Assembly: GCF_002899715.1 (NCBI RefSeq)
Contig: NZ_PPEK01000020.1
Coordinates: forward strand, 1 to 36,062
Direction of reading: 5' to 3'
Length of the DNA: 36,062 bases
From: Enteroscipio rubneri
GTDB lineage: Bacteria > Actinomycetota > Coriobacteriia > Coriobacteriales > Eggerthellaceae
Shown: positions 8,018 to 15,901 of the stretch, piece after piece
Layout of the letters: every line of letters starts with the position of its first letter
Position numbering within the stretch: position 1 is the first letter of the stretch
Made by a program: the position numbers and the translations under genes
Notes under the pieces: generated by a model
Database searches by the model: none
Told to the model about the DNA's origin: nothing
What the model saw: only the letters and a program-made list of their open reading frames with translations

Positions 8018-9652
8018 ATGTCAGAATCCTATACCGCGAACGACCTGCTCAATGCAATAGCCGCTGCGAGCAAGACGTTGGGCGAGCGCCGGGACGAGAT
8101 CAACCGCCTGAACGTCTTCCCGGTTCCCGATGGCGACACGGGCACGAACATGTCGCTTACGCTGGAATCCGTCGTAGGAAACATCGCATCCTTGCCCATC
8201 GGGGCCGACGGCGTTGCGATTCGCAAGGCGATCACGACCGGGGCTCTTATGGGCGCACACGGCAATTCCGGCGTTATCACCTCGCAGATTCTGCGCGGCC
8301 TGTGCGAGGGCAGCGTCGGCTGCGAGGATGTCGACGCCGCCAGCATCGACGCAGCGCTCTCGCATGCGGTCGACGTGGCCTTCTCGGCGGTCCGCAAGCC
8401 GGTCGAGGGCACCATCCTCACGGTGCTCAAAGATAGTGCGGCGGCTGCCAAGCGTGCGCGCAAGAAGAAGCTCGCGACGGAGGAGGCGCTCGCCGCGGTC
8501 GTCGACGAGGCCTACGCCTCGGTCCAGCGCACGCCTGATCTGCTGCCCGTGCTCAAGGAGAACGGCGTCGTGGACGCGGGAGGATACGGGCTGGCCATTT
8601 TCTTCGATGCGTTCGCTTCCGCTCTGACCGGGCGCGAGGGCCCGATGCGCGACGAGCTGGCGTTTGCGCGCCAAGCCGCTCCGAAGGTCGAGATCGAGCA
8701 GATCAACGATTGGGAGGGTTCGGATTACCGGTACTGCACGGAGTTCCTCGTGCATTCCGACGAGGTCGACGTCGATGCAGCCAAGGATTTCTTGCCCACG
8801 ATGGGCGATTGCGACCTCATGGTGGGCATGCATCCTAACTTCAAGGTGCACGTGCACTCGAACCGTCCCGACGAGGTGCTGCGGTGGTTCCTCGACCACG
8901 ACGCGCAGGTCTCAGAGGTGCACATCCACAATATGCAGCAGCAAAGTGTCGCGCGCAGCGACGCTCTGGCTGCCGAGCGTCAGGCCGAGGTCAAGCCGCT
9001 CGGCTTCGTGGCCGTTGCGGCGGGCGAGGGCAACGCGAAGATCCTCGAGAGCCTGGGTGTGGACGTGGTCGTTTCGGGCGGTCAGACCATGAACCCCTCG
9101 ACGAAGGACCTGCTCGACGCCGCCGGTCGCGTGAACGCCGATGCCGTCATCATACTGCCAAATAACAAGAATATCATCATGGCAGCCCAGAGCGCCTGCG
9201 AGCTGTCGGAGAAGCCCTGCGCGGTCGTGCCCACGAAAAGCGTGCCGGAGGCGTTCGCGGCTCTGTTCGGGGTCGATGAGTCTGCAAGCCTGGAGGACAA
9301 CGTCGAGGCGATGACGGAAGCGTATGCTGACGTCAAGACCGGCGAGGTGACCACTGCCATCAAGGATTCGAAGGATGCGGCAGGCAATCCCATCAAAGAA
9401 GGCGATGTCATCGGCATCGCCGACGGCGCCATCGAGGCTGTCGGCTCGTGCGTGCAGGCCGTGGCTATGGAGCTGCTTGCTGCGATGGATGCCGATGACG
9501 CCGATACGCTCACCATACTAGCGGGCGAGGATTTTGCCGACGATGCCTTCGAAGCGCTCGTGGCTCGCATCGGCGAGGAGTTCGACGAGCTGGAGATCGA
9601 TGCGCATCGCGGTGACCAGCCTTTGTATCCCCTCGTGATGTCCGTCGAGTAG
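8018..9652 (+). CDS. fakA: Fatty acid kinase catalytic subunit (DhaL-DegV type, YloV)
   Basis: The 544-residue protein has an N-terminal DAK2/DhaL ATP-binding domain (NVFPVPDGDTGTNMSLTLE, GAHGNSGVITSQILRG, KPVEGTILTV, GGYGLAIFFDA; about residues 1-200). A central segment carries TEFLVHSD, LMVGMHPNFKVHVHSNRPDEVL and HIHNMQQQ. A C-terminal DegV-like half contains GFVAVAAGEGNAKILESLGVDVVVSGGQTMNPS. FakA phosphorylates fatty acids presented by a FakB protein for entry into phospholipid synthesis. PlsX lies later in the window, in keeping with a lipid role, but no fakB is present. AAGGAG precedes the ATG. The run from asp23 through fakA to recG is conserved in many Gram-positive bacteria. Confidence 0.94.
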   Translation: MSESYTANDLLNAIAAASKTLGERRDEINRLNVFPVPDGDTGTNMSLTLESVVGNIASLPIGADGVAIRKAITTGALMGAHGNSGVITSQILRGLCEGSVGCEDVDAASIDAALSHAVDVAFSAVRKPVEGTILTVLKDSAAAAKRARKKKLATEEALAAVVDEAYASVQRTPDLLPVLKENGVVDAGGYGLAIFFDAFASALTGREGPMRDELAFARQAAPKVEIEQINDWEGSDYRYCTEFLVHSDEVDVDAAKDFLPTMGDCDLMVGMHPNFKVHVHSNRPDEVLRWFLDHDAQVSEVHIHNMQQQSVARSDALAAERQAEVKPLGFVAVAAGEGNAKILESLGVDVVVSGGQTMNPSTKDLLDAAGRVNADAVIILPNNKNIIMAAQSACELSEKPCAVVPTKSVPEAFAALFGVDESASLEDNVEAMTEAYADVKTGEVTTAIKDSKDAAGNPIKEGDVIGIADGAIEAVGSCVQAVAMELLAAMDADDADTLTILAGEDFADDAFEALVARIGEEFDELEIDAHRGDQPLYPLVMSVE

Positions 9653-9823
9653 GGAGGTTCCGCCCGCTTCGGCGATGAGCGGAACGGCCGATCCGCGCCC
9701 GCGCACCGATCCACGCTCTACGCGCACATCTTCGTCTGCAAAAGCACGATCGGACGCGCGGCGGGGACGATCCGTGCAAGAAGCGTTTCGCTGACGATAG
9801 GAAAAACCTGGAGGCTGCAAGAG

Positions 9824-12028
9824 TTGCCGAAAAACGCTGAAACGAGCGCCCCTGACCGCATGGCAGCCACGCTCGCGCTCGACGAACCCGTCGGGCGCGT
9901 CCGTTTGGTAAGCCCGGGGCGCGCTCGCGCGCTCGAGGGGCTCGGCATTCGAACGGTGCGCGATCTGGTGTCCCACTATCCACGGCGCTACATCGATCTG
10001 TCGCGCAAGGAAACCGTTGCTTCGGCGGCTATCGGTCAACAGTGCACGGTCGAAGGCGCGGTACACGAGATCAAGCTCAAGCGCCCCAAACCGCGCCTCT
10101 CGCTCGTGGAGTTGTCCGTCGTGGACGGCACGGGCGTGCTCGTGGTGACGTGCTTTCGCCAACCGTGGCTCATGGATCAGGTGAAGCCCGGTATGCGCAT
10201 CGCCGTGGCCGGCAAGCTGGAATTCAACTACGGTTTCAAACGGATGACGAATCCCTACCTGGAAGTGCTTGGAGATGAACAGGCTGCCGAAGGCATGATC
10301 ATCCCCGTGCATCCGGCGTGCGAGAAGGTGTCTCCTGCGTGGATGCGACGGCTCGTGGGCAACGCGCTTGCGGCCTGCACGGGGATGTACGATCCGCTCC
10401 CGCTCGAGCTGCGCGCAAAGTACCGCCTCATGAGCAGGCAAAGAGCGCTCATGTCGATCCATTTCCCTCAGAGCGCCGCCGAGGCTGCCGAAGCGCGACG
10501 CCGTCTCGTGTACGAAGAGCTCCTGCTTCTCGAGATCATGCTCATGCGCGAAGAGCGCGGACGGGCGCAGGGCTGCACGCCGACGGCGCACATCGTCGAT
10601 GGCCCGCGCGTTCGGGCGCTTGCCGCCGCGCTTCCTTTCGAGCTCACCGACGAGCAAAAGGCGGCACGCGACGAGATCCTCGGGCAGTTGGCGGATCCGC
10701 GCGCTGCGAACCATCTGCTGCTCGGCGACGTGGGTACGGGGAAAACGGTCGTTGCGGCCTTCGCTCTGGCCGCTGCCGCGGACACGGGATCCCAAGCGCT
10801 TTTCATGGTGCCGACCGAGGTGCTCGCACGCCAGCACGGCGCAAGTTTGGGGCCGCTGCTCGATGCTGCGGGCATCTCCTGGGAAGTGCTGACGGGGTCC
10901 ACGCCTGCTTCCGAGCGCGCAGCCCTCGCGGAGCGGACGGCTGCCGGCGAAGTGGATGTCATGATCGGGACGCACGCCCTTCTTGAGGACGACGTGGCAC
11001 CTCCTAGGCTGAGCCTCGTCGTGGTTGACGAGCAGCAGCGTTTTGGCGTCGAACAGCGCGCGCGGCTACTCGCGAAGGGCGGTGCACCCGACGCACTCTA
11101 CCTTACGGCTACGCCCATACCGCGTTCCCTTGCGCTTGCCCTGTACGGGGGCCTCACGCTCTCCTATATCAGGCGTCGTCCGCACGGGGCCGCCCGGCGC
11201 ACAACGAGCGTACATCGGAAGACCGAGCGCGGACGCGCCTACGACGCCGCCCGCGCGGCGCTGAAGCGCGGCGAGCAGGTGTACGTTGTATGCCCACTCG
11301 TCGGCAAGGACGCTGAAGAGCGCGACGAGAAGGCCGGCGCCACGCGCCGTCGAGAACCTGACGAGGAAGCGTACGAGTATGCGGCCATCAGCATCGAGGA
11401 CGAATCGGACCTGCTAGGCGACGATGCCGCTGCCGCCAAGCGCGAGGCCGCCTCGCTGCAAGGAGGCGTGTTCGCCGACTGGCGGGTGGAGCTTCTGCAT
11501 GGACGCATGGGGTCGCACGAGAAGCAGCAGGCCATGCGAAGGTTTCGCGAGGGCGAGGCGCAGGTGCTTGTGGCCACCACCGTCATCGAGGTGGGCATCG
11601 ACGTTCCCAACGCCACCGTCATGATCGTGGAGGATGCCGACCGGTTCGGCCTCGCGCAGCTCCATCAGCTGCGGGGGCGCGTCGGGCGCGGCGGCAAGCC
11701 GGCAGAGGTGCACCTCGTCTCGGCTTCAAGATCGGAGGTGGCCCTCGCCCGCCTGACGGCCATGGAACGTACGGACGACGGGTTCGAGCTGGCTGAATAC
11801 GACTTGTCGCTGCGCCGCGAAGGAGACATATTGGGCAATCGGCAGCATGGCGCTTCGGCGCTCAAGCTTGTGAACGTCGTGCGCGACAGCGCGTTCATCG
11901 AGGCGGCCCATGCCGATGCGGCCGCACTTCTGGAGGCGGATCCCGCCCTTGTGATGCCCGCGCATCGAGCGCTTGCGCGCGAGGCGCGCAGGGCGTTTCC
12001 CGACGATCGGGCCGTCGAAGGAGGCTGA
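9824..12028 (+). CDS. recG: ATP-dependent DNA helicase RecG
   Basis: RecG reverses stalled forks and migrates branched DNA. The protein shows the N-terminal wedge/OB region, then the superfamily 2 helicase motifs: Walker A GDVGTGKT (about residue 302), motif II VVDEQQRFGVEQR (about 402), TATPIPRSLAL, HGRMGSHEKQ, VATTVIEVGIDVPNATVM, QLHQLRGRVGRG and the RecG-specific C-terminal LRREGDILGNRQHG. Motif II has DEQQ where most RecG proteins have DEQH. At 734 residues it is longer than usual; an acidic, charged insert of about 35 residues sits near 490-530. The chosen start is TTG 9824, which follows GGAGG by nine bases; ATG 9860 is the alternative. rsmD begins two bases after the stop. Confidence 0.94.
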   Translation: MPKNAETSAPDRMAATLALDEPVGRVRLVSPGRARALEGLGIRTVRDLVSHYPRRYIDLSRKETVASAAIGQQCTVEGAVHEIKLKRPKPRLSLVELSVVDGTGVLVVTCFRQPWLMDQVKPGMRIAVAGKLEFNYGFKRMTNPYLEVLGDEQAAEGMIIPVHPACEKVSPAWMRRLVGNALAACTGMYDPLPLELRAKYRLMSRQRALMSIHFPQSAAEAAEARRRLVYEELLLLEIMLMREERGRAQGCTPTAHIVDGPRVRALAAALPFELTDEQKAARDEILGQLADPRAANHLLLGDVGTGKTVVAAFALAAAADTGSQALFMVPTEVLARQHGASLGPLLDAAGISWEVLTGSTPASERAALAERTAAGEVDVMIGTHALLEDDVAPPRLSLVVVDEQQRFGVEQRARLLAKGGAPDALYLTATPIPRSLALALYGGLTLSYIRRRPHGAARRTTSVHRKTERGRAYDAARAALKRGEQVYVVCPLVGKDAEERDEKAGATRRREPDEEAYEYAAISIEDESDLLGDDAAAAKREAASLQGGVFADWRVELLHGRMGSHEKQQAMRRFREGEAQVLVATTVIEVGIDVPNATVMIVEDADRFGLAQLHQLRGRVGRGGKPAEVHLVSASRSEVALARLTAMERTDDGFELAEYDLSLRREGDILGNRQHGASALKLVNVVRDSAFIEAAHADAAALLEADPALVMPAHRALAREARRAFPDDRAVEGG

Positions 12029-12030
12029 CC

Positions 12031-12654
12031 ATGAGGGTTATCGCAGGAGCGTTCGGAGGGCGTTCGCTGAAGGCGCCGAAAGGGGAAGGCACCCGCCCGA
12101 CAACCGATCGGGTGCGCGAGTCGATGATGAGCGCGATCGCCAGTGCTCGGGGCGGTTTTGACGGCGCCAGCGTGCTCGATGCTTTTGCAGGTTCAGGCGC
12201 GCTTGGGATCGAGGCGCTCAGCAGAGGCGCGCGGTGCGCGCATTTCTACGAGCGCGCTCCGGAGGCGTCGCGGGTGCTGCTCGAGAACGTGCGTGCGATG
12301 GGACTGGATCCCCGTTGCGCCCGCGTCCATCGGGCCGACATTCTGAAGGATCCTCCTGTTCGGGCGCAGCCGTCCTTCGATCTCGTGTTTCTCGACCCCC
12401 CGTATGCCTTTGCGGCCACGGAGGCTCTGGGCGTTGTCGCGCATCTTCGCTCGGTCGGGGCGCTCGCCGAGGATGCGATCGTGGTGTACGAGCATGCCGC
12501 AGGCGACGAGATGCAGGTGGATGATGCGGCTAAAGCGTGCGATTTGTCTCTTGCGCGTCGCAAGAAGTACGGGGATACTGTCGTGGACGTCCTGCGCACC
12601 GTGCGCACAGAGGACGCCGGTACGGCGACAGAGAGGGAACGGCACCTATCATGA
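12031..12654 (+). CDS. rsmD: 16S rRNA (guanine966-N2)-methyltransferase RsmD
   Basis: The 207-residue enzyme methylates G966 of 16S rRNA during 30S assembly, using S-adenosylmethionine. It shows MRVIAGAFGGRSLKAPKG, TRPTTDRVRESMMSAI, the SAM-binding VLDAFAGSGALGIEALSRGA and the catalytic LVFLDPPYAF. It starts two bases after recG and its stop overlaps the coaD start as ATGA, indicating translational coupling. The last 15 or so residues are an acidic or charged tail beyond the family core. Confidence 0.96.
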   Translation: MRVIAGAFGGRSLKAPKGEGTRPTTDRVRESMMSAIASARGGFDGASVLDAFAGSGALGIEALSRGARCAHFYERAPEASRVLLENVRAMGLDPRCARVHRADILKDPPVRAQPSFDLVFLDPPYAFAATEALGVVAHLRSVGALAEDAIVVYEHAAGDEMQVDDAAKACDLSLARRKKYGDTVVDVLRTVRTEDAGTATERERHLS

Positions 12655-13133
12655 AACGCGCATTGACGCCCGGCACGTTCGATCCAATCACAAGCGGGCA
12701 CCTCGACGTTATCACCCGCGCTGCGCAGCTGGTGGATGAGGTGGTCGTCGCGGTGGCGGCCTCGCCGAAGAAGCAACCGCTCTTCACGCTCGACGAGCGA
12801 ACCGACCTTGTCCTTCGAGCGACCAGCCATCTGTCCAACGTTCGCGTCGAGCCGTTCGACGAGCTGCTGGTGGACTTGGCGGAGAAAATGGACGCCACGG
12901 TGGTTATCAAAGGCCTGCGGGCCATTACGGATTTCGAGTACGAGTTCCAGATGACGGCGCTCAACTATCAGTTGAATCGGGAAATCGAGACCCTGTTCAT
13001 CATGTCGCCTCCGCAGTACATGTACCTGTCCTCATCCATCGTGCGCGAGATTGCGAGCCTCGGTGGCGATGTGACCCAATTCGTTCCGCCGTGCGTCAAC
13101 GACGCGCTGAACGAGAAGTTCGGGATCGCGTAG
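12651..13133 (+). CDS. coaD: Pantetheine-phosphate adenylyltransferase
   Basis: This 160-residue enzyme transfers AMP to 4'-phosphopantetheine, the penultimate step of CoA synthesis. Motifs seen are ALTPGTFDPITSGHLDVI (nucleotidyltransferase GH signature), FDELLVDLAEKM, VVIKGLRAITDFEYEFQMTALNYQLN and YLSSSIVREIASLGGDV. The length is typical. The start overlaps the rsmD stop (ATGA), and the longer open frame upstream belongs to rsmD territory. The rsmD-coaD pair is widely conserved. Confidence 0.97.
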   Translation: MKRALTPGTFDPITSGHLDVITRAAQLVDEVVVAVAASPKKQPLFTLDERTDLVLRATSHLSNVRVEPFDELLVDLAEKMDATVVIKGLRAITDFEYEFQMTALNYQLNREIETLFIMSPPQYMYLSSSIVREIASLGGDVTQFVPPCVNDALNEKFGIA

Positions 13134-13302
13134 AAGCGGGGCGGACAGGGCTTCGCATCGTTGGGAGGCGGTTGTGCGGGACACGGGAGGCGAAGGGGGC
13201 ATCGGCCGCGGCTGCGATGTGCGGTTGGCGGGACGATGCCATAAGCGGCGAGAGGAAGCGGCGCGCCGAGCGCGCCTCGCAGGCGAGAGAACGGACGGCT
13301 TC

Positions 13303-14226
13303 ATGTTCAACGAGAACCTTGATGAAATCGTGGCGGGCATCGCTCGCAACTATAGCGCGCAAGAGATATTCTTCACTGATCCCGACCGGCATTTTCCCAA
13401 TAAGAAGGCCGTGATCGGCATCATCAAGGATTTGCGCCGCGTTTTGTTCCCGCGCTACTTTGGCGACGAAACTCCCACAGGGGCCAAACCCGAGTACTTC
13501 ATCGGCGAAACGCTCATCCGCGTGGAGGACTCGCTGCGTCGTGAGCTGCGCGAAGCGCTGCTGTTCCGTGGAGAAGAAGGCGTCGATGCAGCCGATGTGG
13601 ATGCGCGAGTCGACGAGATTTGCCTCAACTTCTTCCAGAAGCTGCCCGAGATACAGCGTATCCTGCTCACCGATGTGCAGGCGGCCTTCGACGGCGATCC
13701 CGCCGCACAGAGCAAGGAGGAGATCATCTTCTCGTACCCTGGCTTCTTCGCCGTCTTCGTGTTCCGCATTGCCCACGAGCTGTATGTGCAGGGTGTGCCG
13801 CTCATCCCGCGCATCATGACCGAGTACGCCCACAGCGGCACGGGCGTCGATATCAATGCGGGCGCTCGGGTGGGCGAGTATTTCTTCATCGACCATGCCA
13901 CCGGCGTTGTCATTGGCGAGACGACGGAGATTGGCGACCATGTAAAAATCTATCAGGGCGTCACGCTCGGAGCGCTGTCGACGCGAGCTGGTCAGCAGCT
14001 GGCAGGCGTGAAGCGCCATCCCACCATCGAGGACAACGTTACCATCTACTCCAACGCGAGCGTGCTCGGAGGCGAGACTGTGGTTGGCGAAGGCGCCATT
14101 ATTGCAGGCAGCGCGTTTGTCACCTCCTCCATTCCAAAAGGCGCGCGCGTGAGCCTGAAGAACCAGGAGGTCAACGTGCGCCAACCCGAAAAGAAGCGCG
14201 ATCCCAAGGATTGGGAGCTTTGCTAA
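13303..14226 (+). CDS. cysE: Serine O-acetyltransferase (EpsC/CysE-like)
   Basis: This protein transfers acetyl from acetyl-CoA to serine, the first step of cysteine synthesis. About 150 helical N-terminal residues lead into a left-handed beta-helix acyltransferase domain: SGTGVDINAGARVGEYFFIDHATGVVIGETTEIGDHVKIYQGVTLGA, then KRHPTIEDNVTIYSNASVLGG with repeated hexapeptides. The acetyltransferase His-Asp pair falls in FFIDHATGVVIGE. With 307 residues it fits the long EpsC-type enzymes. ATG 13303 has no good ribosome site. GTG 13174 has GGGAGG at good spacing and would add 43 Arg/Gly-rich residues. A perfect 7-bp hairpin (13260-13276) precedes the ATG. No cysK is adjacent. Confidence 0.92.
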   Translation: MFNENLDEIVAGIARNYSAQEIFFTDPDRHFPNKKAVIGIIKDLRRVLFPRYFGDETPTGAKPEYFIGETLIRVEDSLRRELREALLFRGEEGVDAADVDARVDEICLNFFQKLPEIQRILLTDVQAAFDGDPAAQSKEEIIFSYPGFFAVFVFRIAHELYVQGVPLIPRIMTEYAHSGTGVDINAGARVGEYFFIDHATGVVIGETTEIGDHVKIYQGVTLGALSTRAGQQLAGVKRHPTIEDNVTIYSNASVLGGETVVGEGAIIAGSAFVTSSIPKGARVSLKNQEVNVRQPEKKRDPKDWELC

Positions 14227-14363
14227 GGGGCTCCGCCTGCGCTTTCGGAGCCGCTGCAACTCTCGTCCGTTTCGGCCCGTCGTTGTGTACCGTGGCAAAC
14301 GCTTCCGTGTCGACACGGCTCCGACCGGGTAAAATGTGCATGCTTTGTGCATTGGAGGTTGGT

Positions 14364-14389
14364 TTCGACACCATCCATGCTATTATATT
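14364..14389 (+). promoter_or_regulatory. Probable promoter for the SepIVA-position gene and yceD
   Basis: TGC-TATTAT (-10 at 14381-14386) gives an extended -10. TTGGTT (14359-14364) lies 16 bases upstream as a weak -35. An AT-rich patch (TATTATATT) stands out in this GC-rich region. The start site near 14393 would leave a leader of about 68 bases before ATG 14461. Confidence 0.45.
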
Positions 14390-14460
14390 GCGACGCATGC
14401 GCGCGAAGGCCCGTGCACGTCAACGCAGATGAAACGCAGCACCTGGGTGGAAGGACAATC

Positions 14461-14934
14461 ATGGACGAAACAGGAGTCTTGGGGCTGCTCGAAGAGCTCT
14501 CGATTCTGCTTGAGGACTCTAAGCCGGTGTTCGGTAAAGGAAACATGCGCCAGGTCGACATCGCCGCGGCGTTTGAGATTATGGACGAGATCCGCGATAC
14601 GTTCCCGAGCGAGTTCGCCCAGGCCCGTCAGATCGTCCGCGAGCGTCAAAGCCTGCTTGACGATGCGGAGGCGGAAGCGAATCGCATGATCGAGGACGCT
14701 CGCAGCCAGGCGATGACCATCGCCAGCGAGCAGGAGATCGTGCGCATCTCGCAGCAGCAGGCCGATCAAGTGCTCGCTGATGCGCGTGAGTTGGAGCGCC
14801 AGACGCGTGCCGGTGCCGAGGACTACGCCGACGAGGTGTTCGGCCACGTCGAGCAGAGCCTCGATACGCTTCTGGGCAACGTGCGCCGTTGCCGCGATCG
14901 TCTGAACGCGAACTCCTTGGCTTCGGGCCGCTAG
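14461..14934 (+). CDS. Coiled-coil protein in the position of SepIVA (DivIVA-like)
   Basis: The 157-residue protein is almost wholly helical. It has a short N-terminal region (GVLGLLEELSILLEDSKPVFGKGNMRQVDI), then a long Glu/Gln/Arg/Ala coiled coil with ATP-synthase-b-like repeats (AEAEANRMIEDARSQA, ARELERQTRAGAEDYADEVF). In mycobacteria the essential division factor SepIVA, a short DivIVA-related coiled coil, sits between coaD and the DUF177 gene. Here this gene lies between coaD (plus serine acetyltransferase) and the DUF177 gene. Function in division or envelope growth is inferred from that position and shape, not from a diagnostic motif. ATG 14461 follows GGAAGGAC at good spacing; earlier codons in the frame lack support. 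Confidence 0.75.
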   Translation: MDETGVLGLLEELSILLEDSKPVFGKGNMRQVDIAAAFEIMDEIRDTFPSEFAQARQIVRERQSLLDDAEAEANRMIEDARSQAMTIASEQEIVRISQQQADQVLADARELERQTRAGAEDYADEVFGHVEQSLDTLLGNVRRCRDRLNANSLASGR

Positions 14935-14942
14935 GCTATCCC

Positions 14943-15494
14943 ATGGATCCGACACTGCGCATAGCCGTGCCGCCCGAACTCTTCGCGCCTGCGGAGAGTT
15001 CTCGTTTCGAGGGTGCGCTCGAGCTGCCCTCGCTGCAAGCCGGACCTGACGAATACTCTTTTCCCGATCCGTTGGCGTGGCACGTGGAAATCTCGAATAC
15101 CGGGGACGCGCTTTTGGTGACCGGGACGGTGAGCGGCGAAGCCATCGGTTCGTGCGCCCGTTGCCTCGATGGGTTTCGCTTCGACCTGGAAGGCGAGATC
15201 GAGGGTTACTACTTGCTCGATGAGTCCCGATCGGCTCCTGAGGACATGGATGACGACGAGTTCGACGTTTTGCCTGAGGATCATGTCATCGATCTTGAGC
15301 CGCTGATCAAGGCGGCGTTGATTTTGGAATTTCCCCTCGTGCCCCTGTGCGACGAGGAGTGCAAGGGCCTATGCGCCGTCTGCGGTGCGAATCTCAATGA
15401 AGGCCCGTGCGAATGCGCGCCTACCGAAGGCGCGAACGACGGTCCGGCAAATCCTTTCTCGGTGCTTAAGGATTTCCCGTTCGACGACAGATAG
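14943..15494 (+). CDS. YceD/DUF177 family protein
   Basis: The 183-residue protein matches the YceD family: a central CARCLDGFRFDLEGEIEGYY pair of cysteines, an acidic stretch (EDMDDDEFDVLPEDHVIDLEPLIKAALILEFPLVPLC), and a second Cys group DEECKGLCAVCGANLN ending PFSVLKDFPFD. The family is linked to 23S rRNA accumulation and is nearly always encoded just before rpmF, usually in one transcript. Here rpmF is 9.3 kb away. The gene starts 8 bases after the coiled-coil gene. An in-frame ATG at 14889 lies inside that gene and is not favoured. Confidence 0.9.
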   Translation: MDPTLRIAVPPELFAPAESSRFEGALELPSLQAGPDEYSFPDPLAWHVEISNTGDALLVTGTVSGEAIGSCARCLDGFRFDLEGEIEGYYLLDESRSAPEDMDDDEFDVLPEDHVIDLEPLIKAALILEFPLVPLCDEECKGLCAVCGANLNEGPCECAPTEGANDGPANPFSVLKDFPFDDR

Positions 15495-15722
15495 CTTGCG
15501 CCCCATGGCGCTCGCGTTGAGCGTCGGGGTCTTATGTTCGCTTCTTTCCGTATTCGCATCTGTTGTAGATCTTCTACGACGACCGTCGTCGGTGCGAGAC
15601 CGGCGTCGATCGCAACCTGCTCTTCGCAGCCGTTACCAGCGCATAGCGCAAGCCAACCCCGTTGCATCGAGGATTCCCGCCGCGGTATCTGGTTGAATAG
15701 GCCTTGCCCGAGGATTTCGCGA

Positions 15723-15750
15723 TTCGGAGTCCTGTGCGGTGTGCTATCCT
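15723..15750 (+). promoter_or_regulatory. Candidate promoter upstream of the FAD oxidoreductase
   Basis: TTCGGA (15723-15728) and TATCCT (15745-15750) are separated by 16 bases, with TGC directly before the -10. Transcripts would begin near 15757 and meet the terminator hairpin within about 10 bases. Confidence 0.35.
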
Positions 15751-15765
15751 GCTGAAAGCGTATGC

Positions 15766-15798
15766 CGCGGATGCGACCCGGGTTGCATCCGCGTTTTT
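15766..15798 (+). terminator. Intrinsic terminator ahead of the FAD oxidoreductase
   Basis: CGCGGATGC (15766-15774) pairs perfectly with GCATCCGCG (15785-15793). The stem is extended inward by GA/TT around a CCCGGG core and is followed by TTTTT. It lies 272 bases after yceD and 104 bases before the oxidoreductase ATG. It may end the yceD transcript or act as an attenuator for the downstream gene. Confidence 0.85.
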
Positions 15799-15901
15799 AT
15801 CCGAGCGTCTTACGAGGACGCTGCAGATCGAGGCGCCCGAAACGGATCTGCCGGCCGAGACATCGGCCGGAGGAGGGGCGCCGCTGGCGAGAGGTGGGGT
15901 C

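Larger units (their letters stand above)
15495..15901. other. 407-base gap marking the left edge of the block between yceD and rpmF
   Basis: No gene is supported on either strand. The open frames here are short or antisense and show no homology. The gap holds a candidate promoter (15723-15750), an intrinsic terminator (15766-15798) and then about 100 bases of leader before the FAD oxidoreductase. This is where the usual yceD-rpmF linkage is broken. Confidence 0.6.

Noticed and set aside
13134-13302. T-box or other cysteine-linked riboswitch before the serine acetyltransferase
   Set aside because: No T-box antiterminator core sequence and no terminator with a T run were found.
14889-14942. 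Earlier start for yceD at ATG 14889
   Set aside because: It lies inside the coiled-coil gene and adds 18 residues without similarity to the family; ATG 14943 fits the family start.
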